Shown here one piece after another: positions 25,480-34,273 of a DNA stretch of 64,000 bases. The stretch comes from JBFLVU01 sp964589625 (GTDB taxonomy: Bacteria; Acidobacteriota; UBA4820; DSQY01). Below the pieces are notes generated by a model that worked only from the letters and a program-made list of their open reading frames with translations, was not told where the DNA came from and searched no databases. The position numbers and the translations under genes are program-made. Position 1 is the first letter of the stretch, and each line of letters opens with the position of its first letter. Location: assembly GCA_964589625.1 (NCBI GenBank), contig CAZPSH010000007.1, forward strand, positions 1 through 64,000, written 5' to 3'.

Positions 25480-26605
25480 GGGAGGCCTCCCTCACCCGGG
25501 TGAGCCAGTTCTGCAATGTGGCGATTCGCTTTTGTCGGACGGCCTTGCGCACGTCCTCCTCATGGACGACCGGGGCCTCGGGAGCCTCCCCCGCCATCCG
25601 CCGTTTGAGTCCCCGGATGCGCTCCCGGACCTCGGCGTTGTCGGGCTCCTTGAGCAGGACCCGTTGGTAGACCTCCACGGCCTTCTCCGGGTATCCCTGG
25701 CTCTCATACAATTGGGCAAGGGTGACGGTGTTGAAGGCCGGACCAGGGACGGCCGGGGCGGCTTCGGACGAAACACCGAGCCCATCCGGACTGTCCGGAA
25801 GCATGGGGGCCTCTTGGGTGTCGTCCCCATCCTGAAGGGTCTCCACGCGGTCCGTATCCTCGTCGGGCGGAACTTCAAGAACGGGCTCGTGCTCCCTCGA
25901 CTCCTGCTCCGGAGTTACGTCGACCCAGGATTCCTCATCCTGAGGGGGCTGAGCCTCCTCCGCGGGAGGAGGGGCTTCGGCAGGAAGAACCTCAAGGAGG
26001 TCGCTGTCCTGCCCCCCTTCGGCCCCCCAATCCTCTGACCTCGATACGTCTCCGAAAACCTGGGCCCCATCCGCCGCCGGGGTAGGTGCTTCCTCCGTCT
26101 CAGGCCCCGTCTCGACTTTCGAATCCGGGGTGACGGAGGGAGGCAGCGCCAGGGAACCCTCCTCGGCTGGAGGGACCCATTCCACGGGCGGCTCCTCCGG
26201 GGCCGGCGCCTCCGCGGCCAGCTCCTGAATGCGCTCCGCCACGTTGGCTCTTCCGGGATCGAAGAGGTCCACGATCTGGTAGTGACGCAGAGCGCGGGCT
26301 TTGTCTCCCAGAGAGAAGTAAAGATCCGCCGCGAGGTGGTTGGCGGGAATGTTGTCGGGGAGGGCTAGAAGCACCCTCTCCACTTGAACCCTCGCCTCGT
26401 CGAAGCGGCCCTTTGCCAGGAAGATCTGGGCCAGCAGATTCCGGGCCTGCCACTGGTTCGGGTTTAACTGAAGGCCCTTCTCGCAAAGGGCCACGGCCTC
26501 TTCGATCCGGCCAAGCCGCTGGTACTCCCGCGCCAACTCGTAGAACCGGCGCATCTTTGGATCGCGCTGGACTTCGGATTCGAGTTCGGCGGGCCCGCTG
26601 GCCAT
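25472..26605 (-). CDS. TPR-repeat protein with acidic low-complexity middle
   Basis: A 377-residue protein. TPR-like repeats span about residues 20-130 (LAREYQRLGRIEEAVALCEKGLQLNP) and recur at about 290-330 (LAQLYESQGYPEKAVEVYQRVLLKEP). Between them is a Pro/Glu/Asp-rich linker of about 150 residues that is probably disordered. The C-terminal Lys/Arg-rich stretch may bind the roadblock partner encoded next. There is no signal peptide, so it is cytoplasmic. The start ATG at 26605 overlaps the lipoprotein stop by one base. A scaffold for pilus regulation is an inference from context. Confidence 0.8.
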   Translation of the reverse strand: MASGPAELESEVQRDPKMRRFYELAREYQRLGRIEEAVALCEKGLQLNPNQWQARNLLAQIFLAKGRFDEARVQVERVLLALPDNIPANHLAADLYFSLGDKARALRHYQIVDLFDPGRANVAERIQELAAEAPAPEEPPVEWVPPAEEGSLALPPSVTPDSKVETGPETEEAPTPAADGAQVFGDVSRSEDWGAEGGQDSDLLEVLPAEAPPPAEEAQPPQDEESWVDVTPEQESREHEPVLEVPPDEDTDRVETLQDGDDTQEAPMLPDSPDGLGVSSEAAPAVPGPAFNTVTLAQLYESQGYPEKAVEVYQRVLLKEPDNAEVRERIRGLKRRMAGEAPEAPVVHEEDVRKAVRQKRIATLQNWLTRVREASHV

Positions 26606-27138
26606 CAGAAGTTCCCGATGGTTAGGATGTGGCCGGTTTGAAGCACCTTCTGCACGCCGTCCTTGTTCCGGCGGGTGTAAAACGTCACCCGGACCTTCAC
26701 CCGGGCCGTGTCGGATGTGCCCACAAAGCCCTGCGCGTACTCCTGCAGAAAGGAGTCGGTGATCATCGTGACCGGGACCCGGTTGACCGTGTTGGGGCTG
26801 ATGCGCGTCTTGGGCCGGCTGGTCTCGTCTTCGGGAAGCCTCTGCAAGTGGCCTCCCGGATCGCTCACGAGAACATAGTGCGTTTCCACCCGGTCCACGG
26901 TCCACGCGTCTGAGCCGACCAGTGAGAGATTTGGATCACTGATCCGGATCTGAAACAGGAAATAGGCCAGATGCGTAAGAGGCGGATTCACGCCAGCGCT
27001 CGTGCTGGGTGGATCCGCCCCTTTCAGCACCAGGTCCAATTCAGGTTCCAGGTTCTTGTCCGACCCGCACCCCATCAGGACTAGGGTGGCAAGGGTCAAG
27101 GATGCGAATGCGAGGAGAGGGAACCTTTTTTTTTTCAT
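26605..27138 (-). CDS. Hypothetical outer- or inner-membrane lipoprotein of the pil cluster
   Basis: A 177-residue lipoprotein. The lipobox LMGC sits at residues 21-24 after a Lys-rich start (MKKKR), so the mature protein begins with acylated Cys24. The rest is predicted beta-rich with no family I recognise. It ends just downstream of pilQ, 6 bp after its stop codon, and may serve as a pilotin-like or secretin-associated protein. That role is inference from position only. Confidence 0.75.
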   Translation of the reverse strand: MKKKRFPLLAFASLTLATLVLMGCGSDKNLEPELDLVLKGADPPSTSAGVNPPLTHLAYFLFQIRISDPNLSLVGSDAWTVDRVETHYVLVSDPGGHLQRLPEDETSRPKTRISPNTVNRVPVTMITDSFLQEYAQGFVGTSDTARVKVRVTFYTRRNKDGVQKVLQTGHILTIGNF

Positions 27139-27144
27139 GCGCTC

Positions 27145-29607
27145 CTACCTGACGATCTTGGGCGTGAGGAAGATCAGAAGTTCGTCGTTCGTCCGCGTTT
27201 TCGTACGGTTCTTGAACAGCCAGCCCAGGACCGGAATCTTGGACAGGAAGGGGAGGCCATTCTGGGAGATGCCCTCGTTGGTCACGAACACGCCTCCGAT
27301 GACCGCCGTCTGGCCGTCGCGCACCTTCAGGACGGTCTTGGCTTCCTTCTTGATGATCGGGGGTGGGTTTCCCGGCTCGGCGTTGGCGAAATCCACCGAA
27401 TCATTGGTGATGTCCACGGTCATGTTCACGTTTCCGTCGGCGCTGATCTGCGGCGTCACGTCCAGCTTGAGGGTCGCGTTGACGAAAATGACCGAGATCT
27501 TGTCGGTAGTGGCCACGCGGATGGGGATCTGGCGGCCCGACTCGATGGTGGCCTTCTCGTTGTCCTGGGTAACCACCCGGGGGGCGGACAGCACGCGCGC
27601 GCGCCCCGTGTTTTCGAGGGCGGCGAGACGGACGTCGAGGAAGAAGGACCCGGTGATGTTCCCCAAAACGAGGTCGATGAACCCGTTGGACGCCGTAGGG
27701 GGAAGGCTCACGGCAAAGTCGCCCGTGCCGAAGTTGGGCCAGCCGGACTGATTGTTGAAGTTGTGCAGGGAGTAGATGTTGGACGAGGCGGAACCGGTGG
27801 TGCCGCCCCGCGTCGTGACCGTATTGCCCGAAGCGTCCATCCCCGAGTACCAGTTTCCGCTCCACGTGATCCCGAAGCTCTGGGTCCAGGTGACGTTCGA
27901 CTCCACGATCCGGGCCTCGATGAGAACCTGGGGCGTGGCCGTATCCAGGGAGTCGATCAGTTTGACGAGGCCCGCCTTTTTAGAAGGCACTTCCTGGATG
28001 ATCAGGGTGTTGGTCCGCTCGTCGATGATGATGGAGCCGCGCTCACTGAGAAAGCGCTGGGCGATTCCCTCCATGCGCTGAGCCTTGGCGTAGGACAGCC
28101 TCTTGGTGAAGGTGATGGGATCTTCCGCGAGCAGCTTTTCCTTCTGCATCCGCTGCTGCTCGGCGAACTTCCGGGCGATCTCGGAGGCTGGGGCCACCCA
28201 GATCACGTTGTTCTCGTACACGTAGTCCAGGCCGTTGTTCTTCAGCACGATATCCATGGCCTGATCCCAAGGAACGTTTTCCAGGTCCACCGTGACCTTC
28301 CCCTGCACCGTGGGGTGGACCACGAAGTTGAGTTTGGAGATGTCGTGGAAGACGCGCATCACGTCCTTCACGTCGGCGTCCTTGAGGCTCATGGAGATGG
28401 GTTCGCCGGAGTACTTCATGCCTCCGCCCGAGATGGTCTTTTCCTTAAACGAGAGGGGGACGCCTCCGGCAACGAGGGTCTTGCCCTCGGCGGGCGAGGT
28501 CGTGGCGTCCTCCGCCACGAACAGGTCCTCGTATCCCTTGAACTCGCGGCTGGCGCCGGGGCTGATGGGGGAGAGGTCCACCTTCACATCGTCGAGAGTT
28601 TCCGCGGCGGGCGGCGCGGATTGCGCCTGGGCCATTTCCGCGGCAGGCGGAACCGGCGCGGCGGCCGGCTCCGTCGGGGCCGTCGCGGCAGGAACCGACT
28701 CGGTGGCCGGTTCCGGCGAGGGTGAGGCGTCGGCCCTCGGCGGCGCGGGCGCGGTTTTAGGGGCGGCGTCAAGGGCCAATTCGTCCAGGACCACCCGCAC
28801 CACCGGTCCTTCTGCGCTTACGGCCACGGGCTTGAGCGGCTTCTTCATATCGAGGACAACCCGCGTCACCAGCGGATTCGCCTGCAGCAGGGCCACCCTC
28901 ACCTTCTCGATGTCCCCCGCTCCGGGAATCTGGCCTGGCACTTTGCCCCGCTGGATTCCGTACAGGTCGACCACGATCCGGTCCGGTCCGCCCATGGTGA
29001 AATACTTGAACTTGGCCGTTCCGTCCGACTCGATGCCCACCGATGAGCCGTCCTGAGCGATTCGTACGCCCATGAGGCGCGTGGCCTCCCGTACGGGTTC
29101 CGCAGGGGGCGCCGGAGGAGGAGCGGGGAGGGCGGAGGGCGGCTCCGGGGCGGCGGCAGACTCCGCTGGCGCGACCGGAGCGGCCGGAGGAGCCTGATCC
29201 GCGCCCACAACCTTTACCATCAGCTTGGTGCCCTCGGTGAAGACTAGGCACTTGGAGAGGTAGGCCTTGTGGATTTCCAGCTTGGCGAGGGCCCTGCCCT
29301 TGCCTTGGCTGATGGACTCCACCTTGACGAGGCCCACGCCCCCCGACTGCACGCTGAGCGTCCTTGGCAGCCGCGAAATGTCCACGTCCGCCATGTCCAC
29401 CACGAAGGTTTCGGGATCGTAGTCGTAGTAGGTGTAGTCGATGATGGGGTAGGTTCCCACCACGCCCACCACGACCTGACCGTCCTGGGACTGGCTGAAG
29501 AGGTCGCTAAGGACATTCAGCTCGGTGGACGCCGTGTCCGCCGCCAGAACGGCCATCCCGGCAAGGAGGCCGAGAACCGCCGTCATAAGAGCCATGCGCT
29601 TGTTCAT
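27145..29607 (-). CDS. pilQ: Type IV pilus secretin PilQ
   Basis: Forms the outer-membrane channel for the pilus. The 820-residue protein has a signal peptide (about 1-22), an N-terminal AMIN domain (about 30-130), a Pro/Ala-rich linker, a second AMIN domain (about 175-280), another Pro/Ala-rich region, then secretin N domains (about 395-540) and the secretin core (about 560-820). The core has VLSAPRVVTQDNEKATIESG and ends DELLIFLTPKIVR. The start overlaps the pilP stop by 4 bp. AMIN domains bind peptidoglycan. Confidence 0.97.
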   Translation of the reverse strand: MNKRMALMTAVLGLLAGMAVLAADTASTELNVLSDLFSQSQDGQVVVGVVGTYPIIDYTYYDYDPETFVVDMADVDISRLPRTLSVQSGGVGLVKVESISQGKGRALAKLEIHKAYLSKCLVFTEGTKLMVKVVGADQAPPAAPVAPAESAAAPEPPSALPAPPPAPPAEPVREATRLMGVRIAQDGSSVGIESDGTAKFKYFTMGGPDRIVVDLYGIQRGKVPGQIPGAGDIEKVRVALLQANPLVTRVVLDMKKPLKPVAVSAEGPVVRVVLDELALDAAPKTAPAPPRADASPSPEPATESVPAATAPTEPAAAPVPPAAEMAQAQSAPPAAETLDDVKVDLSPISPGASREFKGYEDLFVAEDATTSPAEGKTLVAGGVPLSFKEKTISGGGMKYSGEPISMSLKDADVKDVMRVFHDISKLNFVVHPTVQGKVTVDLENVPWDQAMDIVLKNNGLDYVYENNVIWVAPASEIARKFAEQQRMQKEKLLAEDPITFTKRLSYAKAQRMEGIAQRFLSERGSIIIDERTNTLIIQEVPSKKAGLVKLIDSLDTATPQVLIEARIVESNVTWTQSFGITWSGNWYSGMDASGNTVTTRGGTTGSASSNIYSLHNFNNQSGWPNFGTGDFAVSLPPTASNGFIDLVLGNITGSFFLDVRLAALENTGRARVLSAPRVVTQDNEKATIESGRQIPIRVATTDKISVIFVNATLKLDVTPQISADGNVNMTVDITNDSVDFANAEPGNPPPIIKKEAKTVLKVRDGQTAVIGGVFVTNEGISQNGLPFLSKIPVLGWLFKNRTKTRTNDELLIFLTPKIVR

Positions 29608-30200
29608 TGTCCCTCCCCTTCTTGGCTCCGGATCTTGAGAACCAGGTTGCGGAAAGGCTTGATGGCGGTGGGATCGTTCAGCTCCTGCTGAATCGTCACC
29701 TCTCCGTTCGTGAAGCTCACGTCGAGAACGATTCCGTCTGCGAATCGCTCACCCGCCACGGCCTTGTAGGGCTTGCCGTCTGGGCCCTGGAACCAGGCCA
29801 CGACGGACCTGCTGCTGCCGATGATGGCCTCCAGGGCGCAGGATTCCACCGTGAAGCGGGCAAGCCCCGTGGACCCGAACTTCACCTTCACGTCGCCGGC
29901 CGCGCCCACCGCGCCCCGGACGAGGGGTGTGAACGGATCGCGCTCGGACCTGTGCTTGTAAAGGGTCTCGCCCTCCAGGAGCATGTTGTCCTCGGGAACG
30001 GCCACCGGCCCCCCCGGCGAGGCAACATCCTGAGCGGGTTGGGCGGGTCGGGCGGGCTCGGCCGGCGTGGGAGACGCGGTCGCCGGCGCGAGGGTCGAGT
30101 CCACCCTCTGAAGCGTCTTCACCGGATTCTGTGCGCGCGCGGAGGCCGAGGCCAGCAGCGCCAGGGCCGACACGCCGAGAAGGATCGTGCCTGGTCTCAT
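29604..30200 (-). CDS. pilP: Type IV pilus assembly protein PilP
   Basis: The 198-residue periplasmic pilotin of the alignment complex links PilO/PilN to PilQ. It starts with a signal peptide (about 1-24) but has no clear lipobox Cys, unlike the Pseudomonas lipoprotein. A Pro/Ala-rich linker precedes the beta-sandwich domain at about 80-195 (YKHRSERDPFTPLV ... VTIQQELND). It overlaps both pilQ and pilO by 4 bp. Confidence 0.9.
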   Translation of the reverse strand: MRPGTILLGVSALALLASASARAQNPVKTLQRVDSTLAPATASPTPAEPARPAQPAQDVASPGGPVAVPEDNMLLEGETLYKHRSERDPFTPLVRGAVGAAGDVKVKFGSTGLARFTVESCALEAIIGSSRSVVAWFQGPDGKPYKAVAGERFADGIVLDVSFTNGEVTIQQELNDPTAIKPFRNLVLKIRSQEGEGQ

Positions 30201-30775
30201 GGCTTGTTCTCCAGCCCCTGGAAAGCCTCGGGGTTCTGCATGTAGACGACGGAGTTGAACTTGGCCGTTATGGTCGCACCCTTGCGCGTCGAAGAGGCCA
30301 TGTCCAGGTTGGTGATGTTCACGATGCGGCGCATGTGAGCAACCTTGTCGAAGAAGAGGGCGAGGTCGTGGTAGCCGCCCCCCACCTCGATCCCGTAAGC
30401 CTGTTCCGAGTAAAGCTCCCTCTTCGCCACGGGCGTTGGATTGATGCGTAGGATGTTCAGGTTCTGATCCCGCGCATAGCTCTGAAAGACGCGCAGGAGC
30501 TTTCCGGTTTCGGGGTCCAACGGGATGATGGACTTGAGGACTTCCAGGTCGCGGCGGATGAGGTCGATTTGCCGGTTCAATTCGTCCACCCGGCGCATGG
30601 CCTCCTTACCCTGCTGGATCTGCCCTTCCAGTTCGTCCCGCTGCTGGCGTCGGCTCTGAAGGGTCGTCCTCTGGTCCGCAAGAAACACAAACCAGGTCGC
30701 TGTGAAGATGAGCCCGCAGAAGAGGAGGGTCACCACCAACTGGGCCCATTTGGGGAGCTTCGCGAAGCGGTCCAT
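30197..30775 (-). CDS. pilO: Type IV pilus inner-membrane protein PilO
   Basis: A 192-residue protein with one N-terminal membrane helix (about 14-33), a coiled coil (about 38-75) and a ferredoxin-like periplasmic domain (GGGYHDLALFFDKVAHMRRIVNI is typical). It heterodimerises with PilN to bridge PilM and PilP. It follows pilN by 12 bp. Confidence 0.95.
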   Translation of the reverse strand: MDRFAKLPKWAQLVVTLLFCGLIFTATWFVFLADQRTTLQSRRQQRDELEGQIQQGKEAMRRVDELNRQIDLIRRDLEVLKSIIPLDPETGKLLRVFQSYARDQNLNILRINPTPVAKRELYSEQAYGIEVGGGYHDLALFFDKVAHMRRIVNITNLDMASSTRKGATITAKFNSVVYMQNPEAFQGLENKP

Positions 30776-30787
30776 GGGCGCCTCCTC

Positions 30788-31462
30788 CTATTCCATCCCG
30801 CCGGAGTCGTCCGACGCGGGCTTGGACCGGGCCCTTGCGGAGGCCGGCCGAGGCTTAGCCTCCTCGACCTTCGGCTTGAAGCCGCCCGGCTGGTAATTCA
30901 TGCTGAGTTTGTAACTGTAGGTCTCCTCGGCGCCCGACTGCTGCTGGACCTCTCCCAGCTGGACGTTGGCGAACTCCGAAATGGTCACCATGTTGTCGTA
31001 AAGCGTTGAGATTGTCTTGATGCTCTTGGCAGCGCCCGTCAGCTCGATGGTCTGGTTGTTCTGCTTGACAGCGTTGTACCAGGCCCCCTCTGGGAGGACC
31101 TCCACAAGACGGTTCATGAGCTTCACGGGGATGCTCTGCTGGTCCTTGAGCTCCTTGATCTGGTCCACCTTGGCGGCGTATTCGGTCTTCTTCTTCTCGA
31201 GTTCGGCGACCTTCTCCCGGGCGCCCTCGTACTTCTTCAGCTCCACCTTCTGCCTTTCGATCTCGACGGCCAGATTGTGGTTCTGCATGAGGAGCCATGC
31301 CCCGTACCCGCCGGTGGCCACCACCGTGGCCAAGAGCAGGGCCACGTAGATTCCCCAAGGCGGCGCCTCTTCCGTGGGGCCCTGCATGGCCATCATCGGC
31401 GGCCCGCCCGGCCCTCCCCGTTTCGCGCCCCGCCCTTCCCTGAGCAGATTGATTCGGATCAT
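30788..31462 (-). CDS. pilN: Type IV pilus inner-membrane protein PilN
   Basis: A 224-residue protein whose short cytoplasmic tail MIRINLLRE is the conserved PilM-binding INLLP-like motif (INLLRE here). One membrane helix lies near residues 36-58, followed by a coiled coil and a ferredoxin-like domain. A Gly/Pro-rich insert follows the tail, and a Lys/Pro/Ala-rich, Ser-containing C-terminus extends past the domain, both unusual additions. It begins just at the pilM stop. Confidence 0.94.
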   Translation of the reverse strand: MIRINLLREGRGAKRGGPGGPPMMAMQGPTEEAPPWGIYVALLLATVVATGGYGAWLLMQNHNLAVEIERQKVELKKYEGAREKVAELEKKKTEYAAKVDQIKELKDQQSIPVKLMNRLVEVLPEGAWYNAVKQNNQTIELTGAAKSIKTISTLYDNMVTISEFANVQLGEVQQQSGAEETYSYKLSMNYQPGGFKPKVEEAKPRPASARARSKPASDDSGGME

Positions 31463-32521
31463 CTAATCCCCCATCTTGCGCAAGGCCAGCCCCACCGCCA
31501 CGCCGAAGTGCGGGGCCAGGCGAGTCAGGGTGTCCATGGGGAACTCCCGCTCGTCGACCGTCACGTTCTGGAAGGGGTTCATGACCTCCACGGGCACACC
31601 GAAGAACTGACTCAGGTAGCGGTCCAGGTTCGTCACCTGGCTCCCGCCGCCCGCGAGTACGATCTTGTGAATGGTGCCCTCCCCCGTGGTCACCTTGAAG
31701 AAGTCGAGGGATTTCTTCAGGTCCGCTCCGAACTCCTCGGTCATGGCATTGAGGATGGGCGCCGCTTGCTCCGGGCGCACTCCCTGGACGGTTTCCCCCC
31801 TCTTGAGGGATTCGGCCTGGTCGAAGGTGAGGTTGAGCTCGCGCTGGAGGGTGTCGGTATAGTTGTTGCCCCCCGCCTGGATGTCTCTCCAAAACAGGGG
31901 GGTGTCGCCCTTGAGGACGCAGATGTTGGTCGTGCTGGCCCCGATGTTCACCAGGGCGGCGACCTCGCCTCCGTGGATCGGATAATTGATCTCGAAGGCG
32001 TTTTGAACGCTGAAGACGTCCAAATCGAGGACCGAGGCGTTCAGGCCCGCCTGCCCGAGGATGGATGTGTACTCGGCAATGAGGTCCCGCTTCACGGCCA
32101 CCAGCAACACGCTGAGGTTGCCCGTGGCGGGATCCGTCTCGAGGACCTGGTGATCGATCTTCACCTCCTCGACGTCGAAGGGGATGTACTGTCCGGCCTC
32201 CCACTGGATCGCCTCGTTGAGCTCGGCCTCGCTCATCGCCATCATGGAAATGCGCTTGACGATTACCGAGTTCCCGTCCCCCGAGGTGGCCACGTTGTAG
32301 TTCTTCACCCCTCGGTCGCGCACCAGGCGGCTGATGGCATCGATCACGGCGCCGGAGTCCATGATCGTGCCGCCGACGATGGCTTCCGCGGGCAGTTGTT
32401 CGATGCCGAAGGCCTTCAGTTGGTAGCCTTTGCCCTTGCCCAGATCCTTGAGCTCCACCATCTTCACGGCGGAGGAGCCGATATCCAGGCCCAACAGGTT
32501 TTTGCTCTTTCCAAAGAACAC
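31463..32521 (-). CDS. pilM: Type IV pilus actin-like protein PilM
   Basis: A 352-residue cytoplasmic ATPase-fold protein of the FtsA/actin family that anchors PilN. Phosphate 1 loop LLGLDIGSSAVKMVEL starts at about residue 8, and VNIGASTTNICVLKGD and VLAGGGSQ form the remaining nucleotide loops. It is the first gene of pilMNOPQ. The GTG start at 32521 follows AAAAGGGG eight bases upstream. The promoter at 32577-32605 drives it. Confidence 0.95.
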   Translation of the reverse strand: MFFGKSKNLLGLDIGSSAVKMVELKDLGKGKGYQLKAFGIEQLPAEAIVGGTIMDSGAVIDAISRLVRDRGVKNYNVATSGDGNSVIVKRISMMAMSEAELNEAIQWEAGQYIPFDVEEVKIDHQVLETDPATGNLSVLLVAVKRDLIAEYTSILGQAGLNASVLDLDVFSVQNAFEINYPIHGGEVAALVNIGASTTNICVLKGDTPLFWRDIQAGGNNYTDTLQRELNLTFDQAESLKRGETVQGVRPEQAAPILNAMTEEFGADLKKSLDFFKVTTGEGTIHKIVLAGGGSQVTNLDRYLSQFFGVPVEVMNPFQNVTVDEREFPMDTLTRLAPHFGVAVGLALRKMGD

Positions 32522-32576
32522 CTTCGTTTCCCCTTTTGAAAGCGCCTAAAGACCCCCAAACTTAATGCTCTTGTTT

Positions 32577-32605
32577 AACATATCGAACGAAGAACCGAAA
32601 GTCAA
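32577..32605 (-). promoter_or_regulatory. Sigma-70 promoter for the pilMNOPQ-efp operon
   Basis: On the minus strand, TTGACT (32600-32605, five of six) and TATGTT (32577-32582, four of six) are 17 bp apart, about 56 bp before the pilM start. It is the best promoter candidate in the 350-bp gap between pilM and dnaB. No other gene is visible in that gap. Confidence 0.65.
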
Positions 32606-32728
32606 GTAGAGAATGACCCTGCCCCTCCCTGATGGGCAAATTGTAGGTCTCTCCGCCCCTGGGGCGCAAGATGCGGGGAATCTAGACCCATTCTACGGTC
32701 CTTGAAGACCGGGAGAGCCCCCGCCCGC

Positions 32729-32757
32729 TTCGAAGAACCTAACCTGTTGATTATAAC
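32729..32757 (+). promoter_or_regulatory. Candidate dnaB promoter
   Basis: TATAAC (32752-32757, five of six) has a poor -35 TTCGAA 17 bp upstream. The ATG of dnaB is 116 bp downstream, giving a long leader. TTGTCCACA at 32761-32769 resembles a DnaA box (TTATCCACA) with one mismatch. Both are weak calls by eye. Confidence 0.35.
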
Positions 32758-32872
32758 CCCTTGTCCACACCCGGAGGACCCCCCCGACAGGCCTTGTCAG
32801 CCCGACCCGCGGGTGATACCGTGGGCAGCGCCCCGGGGAGTGGACCCCCTGGAATCCAGAAAGGAGCCCCCC

Positions 32873-34273
32873 ATGGCCGATCCCGCCGCCGGTAGGAGCG
32901 CGGGGGCCGTCCGCCGCGTCTCGGACCTTCTTAAGGACCAGGATCTCCCCCTCAACCTGGAAGCCGAACGGGCCCTTCTAGGGGCCGTACTCCTTACCGA
33001 TCTGCTCTTCGACGAGGTTCACGAACAGGTGTCTGCGGATGATTTTGCTCTTCCTTCCCATCGTAGGATCTACACGACCTTTGAGCAGCTTCGGGAGGCG
33101 AACCGCCCCATCGACCTCGTCACCGTCACCGAATGGTTACACAACAAGGGTTGGCTTGAGGCCGTCGGCGGGGCAGAGTACGTGGCGGACCTGGTTTCGG
33201 GCATTCCCCGGCTGACCACGCTCTCCCACTACGCCGAGATCATCCGCGGCCGGTCCCTCCTCCGCCAGCTCATCGAGCGGGCCAGCGGGATCATCGCCGA
33301 GGCCTACTCATCCCCCCAGGAACCGCAAGAGGTGCTGGCCCAGGCGGAACAGCGCATCTTGGAGCTTGGCGACCGGACCATCCGGTCCACCCTCCTGCCC
33401 CTGCGGACCCTGGCGGGAGAGGCCGCCATCAAGCTCGACGCCCTCTCCAAACGGGGAGAGCACGTCACGGGCGTGGCCACCCATTTTCAGAAGCTCGACG
33501 AGCTAACGGCTGGATTCCAGCCATCGGATTTCATTATCCTTGCGGCCAGGCCCTCCGTCGGCAAGACCGCACTGGCCCTCTCCATCGCGTACAACGTGGC
33601 GAAAAGCGGCAAGTCGGTGGCCTTCTTCAGCCTCGAGATGAGCGCCGAGCAGATCTTCTTCCGGCTTCTTTCCATGGCCAGCGGCCTCGACTTCCAGATG
33701 ATCCGGACGGGCAAGCTCAACAAGGCCCGGCTCGCCGAGGCGGGAATGAAGATGGAGGAGATCGCCGCCCTCCCCATCTACATAGACGACTCCTCCGCCC
33801 AGACCATCCTCGAAATGGGCGCCAAGCTCCGCCGATTGAAGACCGCCCAGGCCCTCGACCTGGTAATCGTGGACTACCTCCAACTGATCAAGGTCGTCGG
33901 CAAGATCGAAAACCGGAACCAGGAAGTGAGCTTGATCTCGCGATCGCTCAAGGCCCTGGCCAAGGACCTGAAGGTCCCCGTGGTCGCCCTCTCCCAGCTC
34001 TCGCGCGCCGTGGAGAAGCGCGGGGAAGGGCGGGAGCCCATCCTCTCCGACCTGAGGGATTCGGGCTCCCTGGAACAGGACGCCGACGTGGTTCTCTTCC
34101 TTCACCGGCAGGTCTTCGCGCGGGAGGAGGACCAGGACGCCCGGAACCGGGCCAGGCTCCTCATCGCCAAGCAGCGCAACGGCCCCACCGACGACATGGA
34201 ACTCACCTTCCTCCCCTGGAGGGTCCAGTTCGCGGATTACCTCCCCGAGGCCCCGGAGGGCATGGGTGTCTGA
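32873..34273 (+). CDS. dnaB: Replicative DNA helicase DnaB
   Basis: Hexameric helicase unwinding DNA at the replication fork. The 466-residue protein has the N-terminal DnaB domain (LPLNLEAERALLGAVL at about 25-40), a linker, and the RecA-like C-terminal domain. Walker A is ARPSVGKTALALSI, Walker B is LVIVDYLQLI, and the arginine finger region shows LSQLSRAVEKR. No intein is present. An AAAGGAG site precedes the ATG at 32873; the frame is open upstream. It overlaps alr by 8 bp. Confidence 0.97.
   Translation: MADPAAGRSAGAVRRVSDLLKDQDLPLNLEAERALLGAVLLTDLLFDEVHEQVSADDFALPSHRRIYTTFEQLREANRPIDLVTVTEWLHNKGWLEAVGGAEYVADLVSGIPRLTTLSHYAEIIRGRSLLRQLIERASGIIAEAYSSPQEPQEVLAQAEQRILELGDRTIRSTLLPLRTLAGEAAIKLDALSKRGEHVTGVATHFQKLDELTAGFQPSDFIILAARPSVGKTALALSIAYNVAKSGKSVAFFSLEMSAEQIFFRLLSMASGLDFQMIRTGKLNKARLAEAGMKMEEIAALPIYIDDSSAQTILEMGAKLRRLKTAQALDLVIVDYLQLIKVVGKIENRNQEVSLISRSLKALAKDLKVPVVALSQLSRAVEKRGEGREPILSDLRDSGSLEQDADVVLFLHRQVFAREEDQDARNRARLLIAKQRNGPTDDMELTFLPWRVQFADYLPEAPEGMGV

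Noticed and set aside
32761..32769. DnaA-box-like TTGTCCACA upstream of dnaB as a replication origin
   Set aside because: Only one imperfect box, no AT-rich unwinding region and no dnaA or dnaN nearby.
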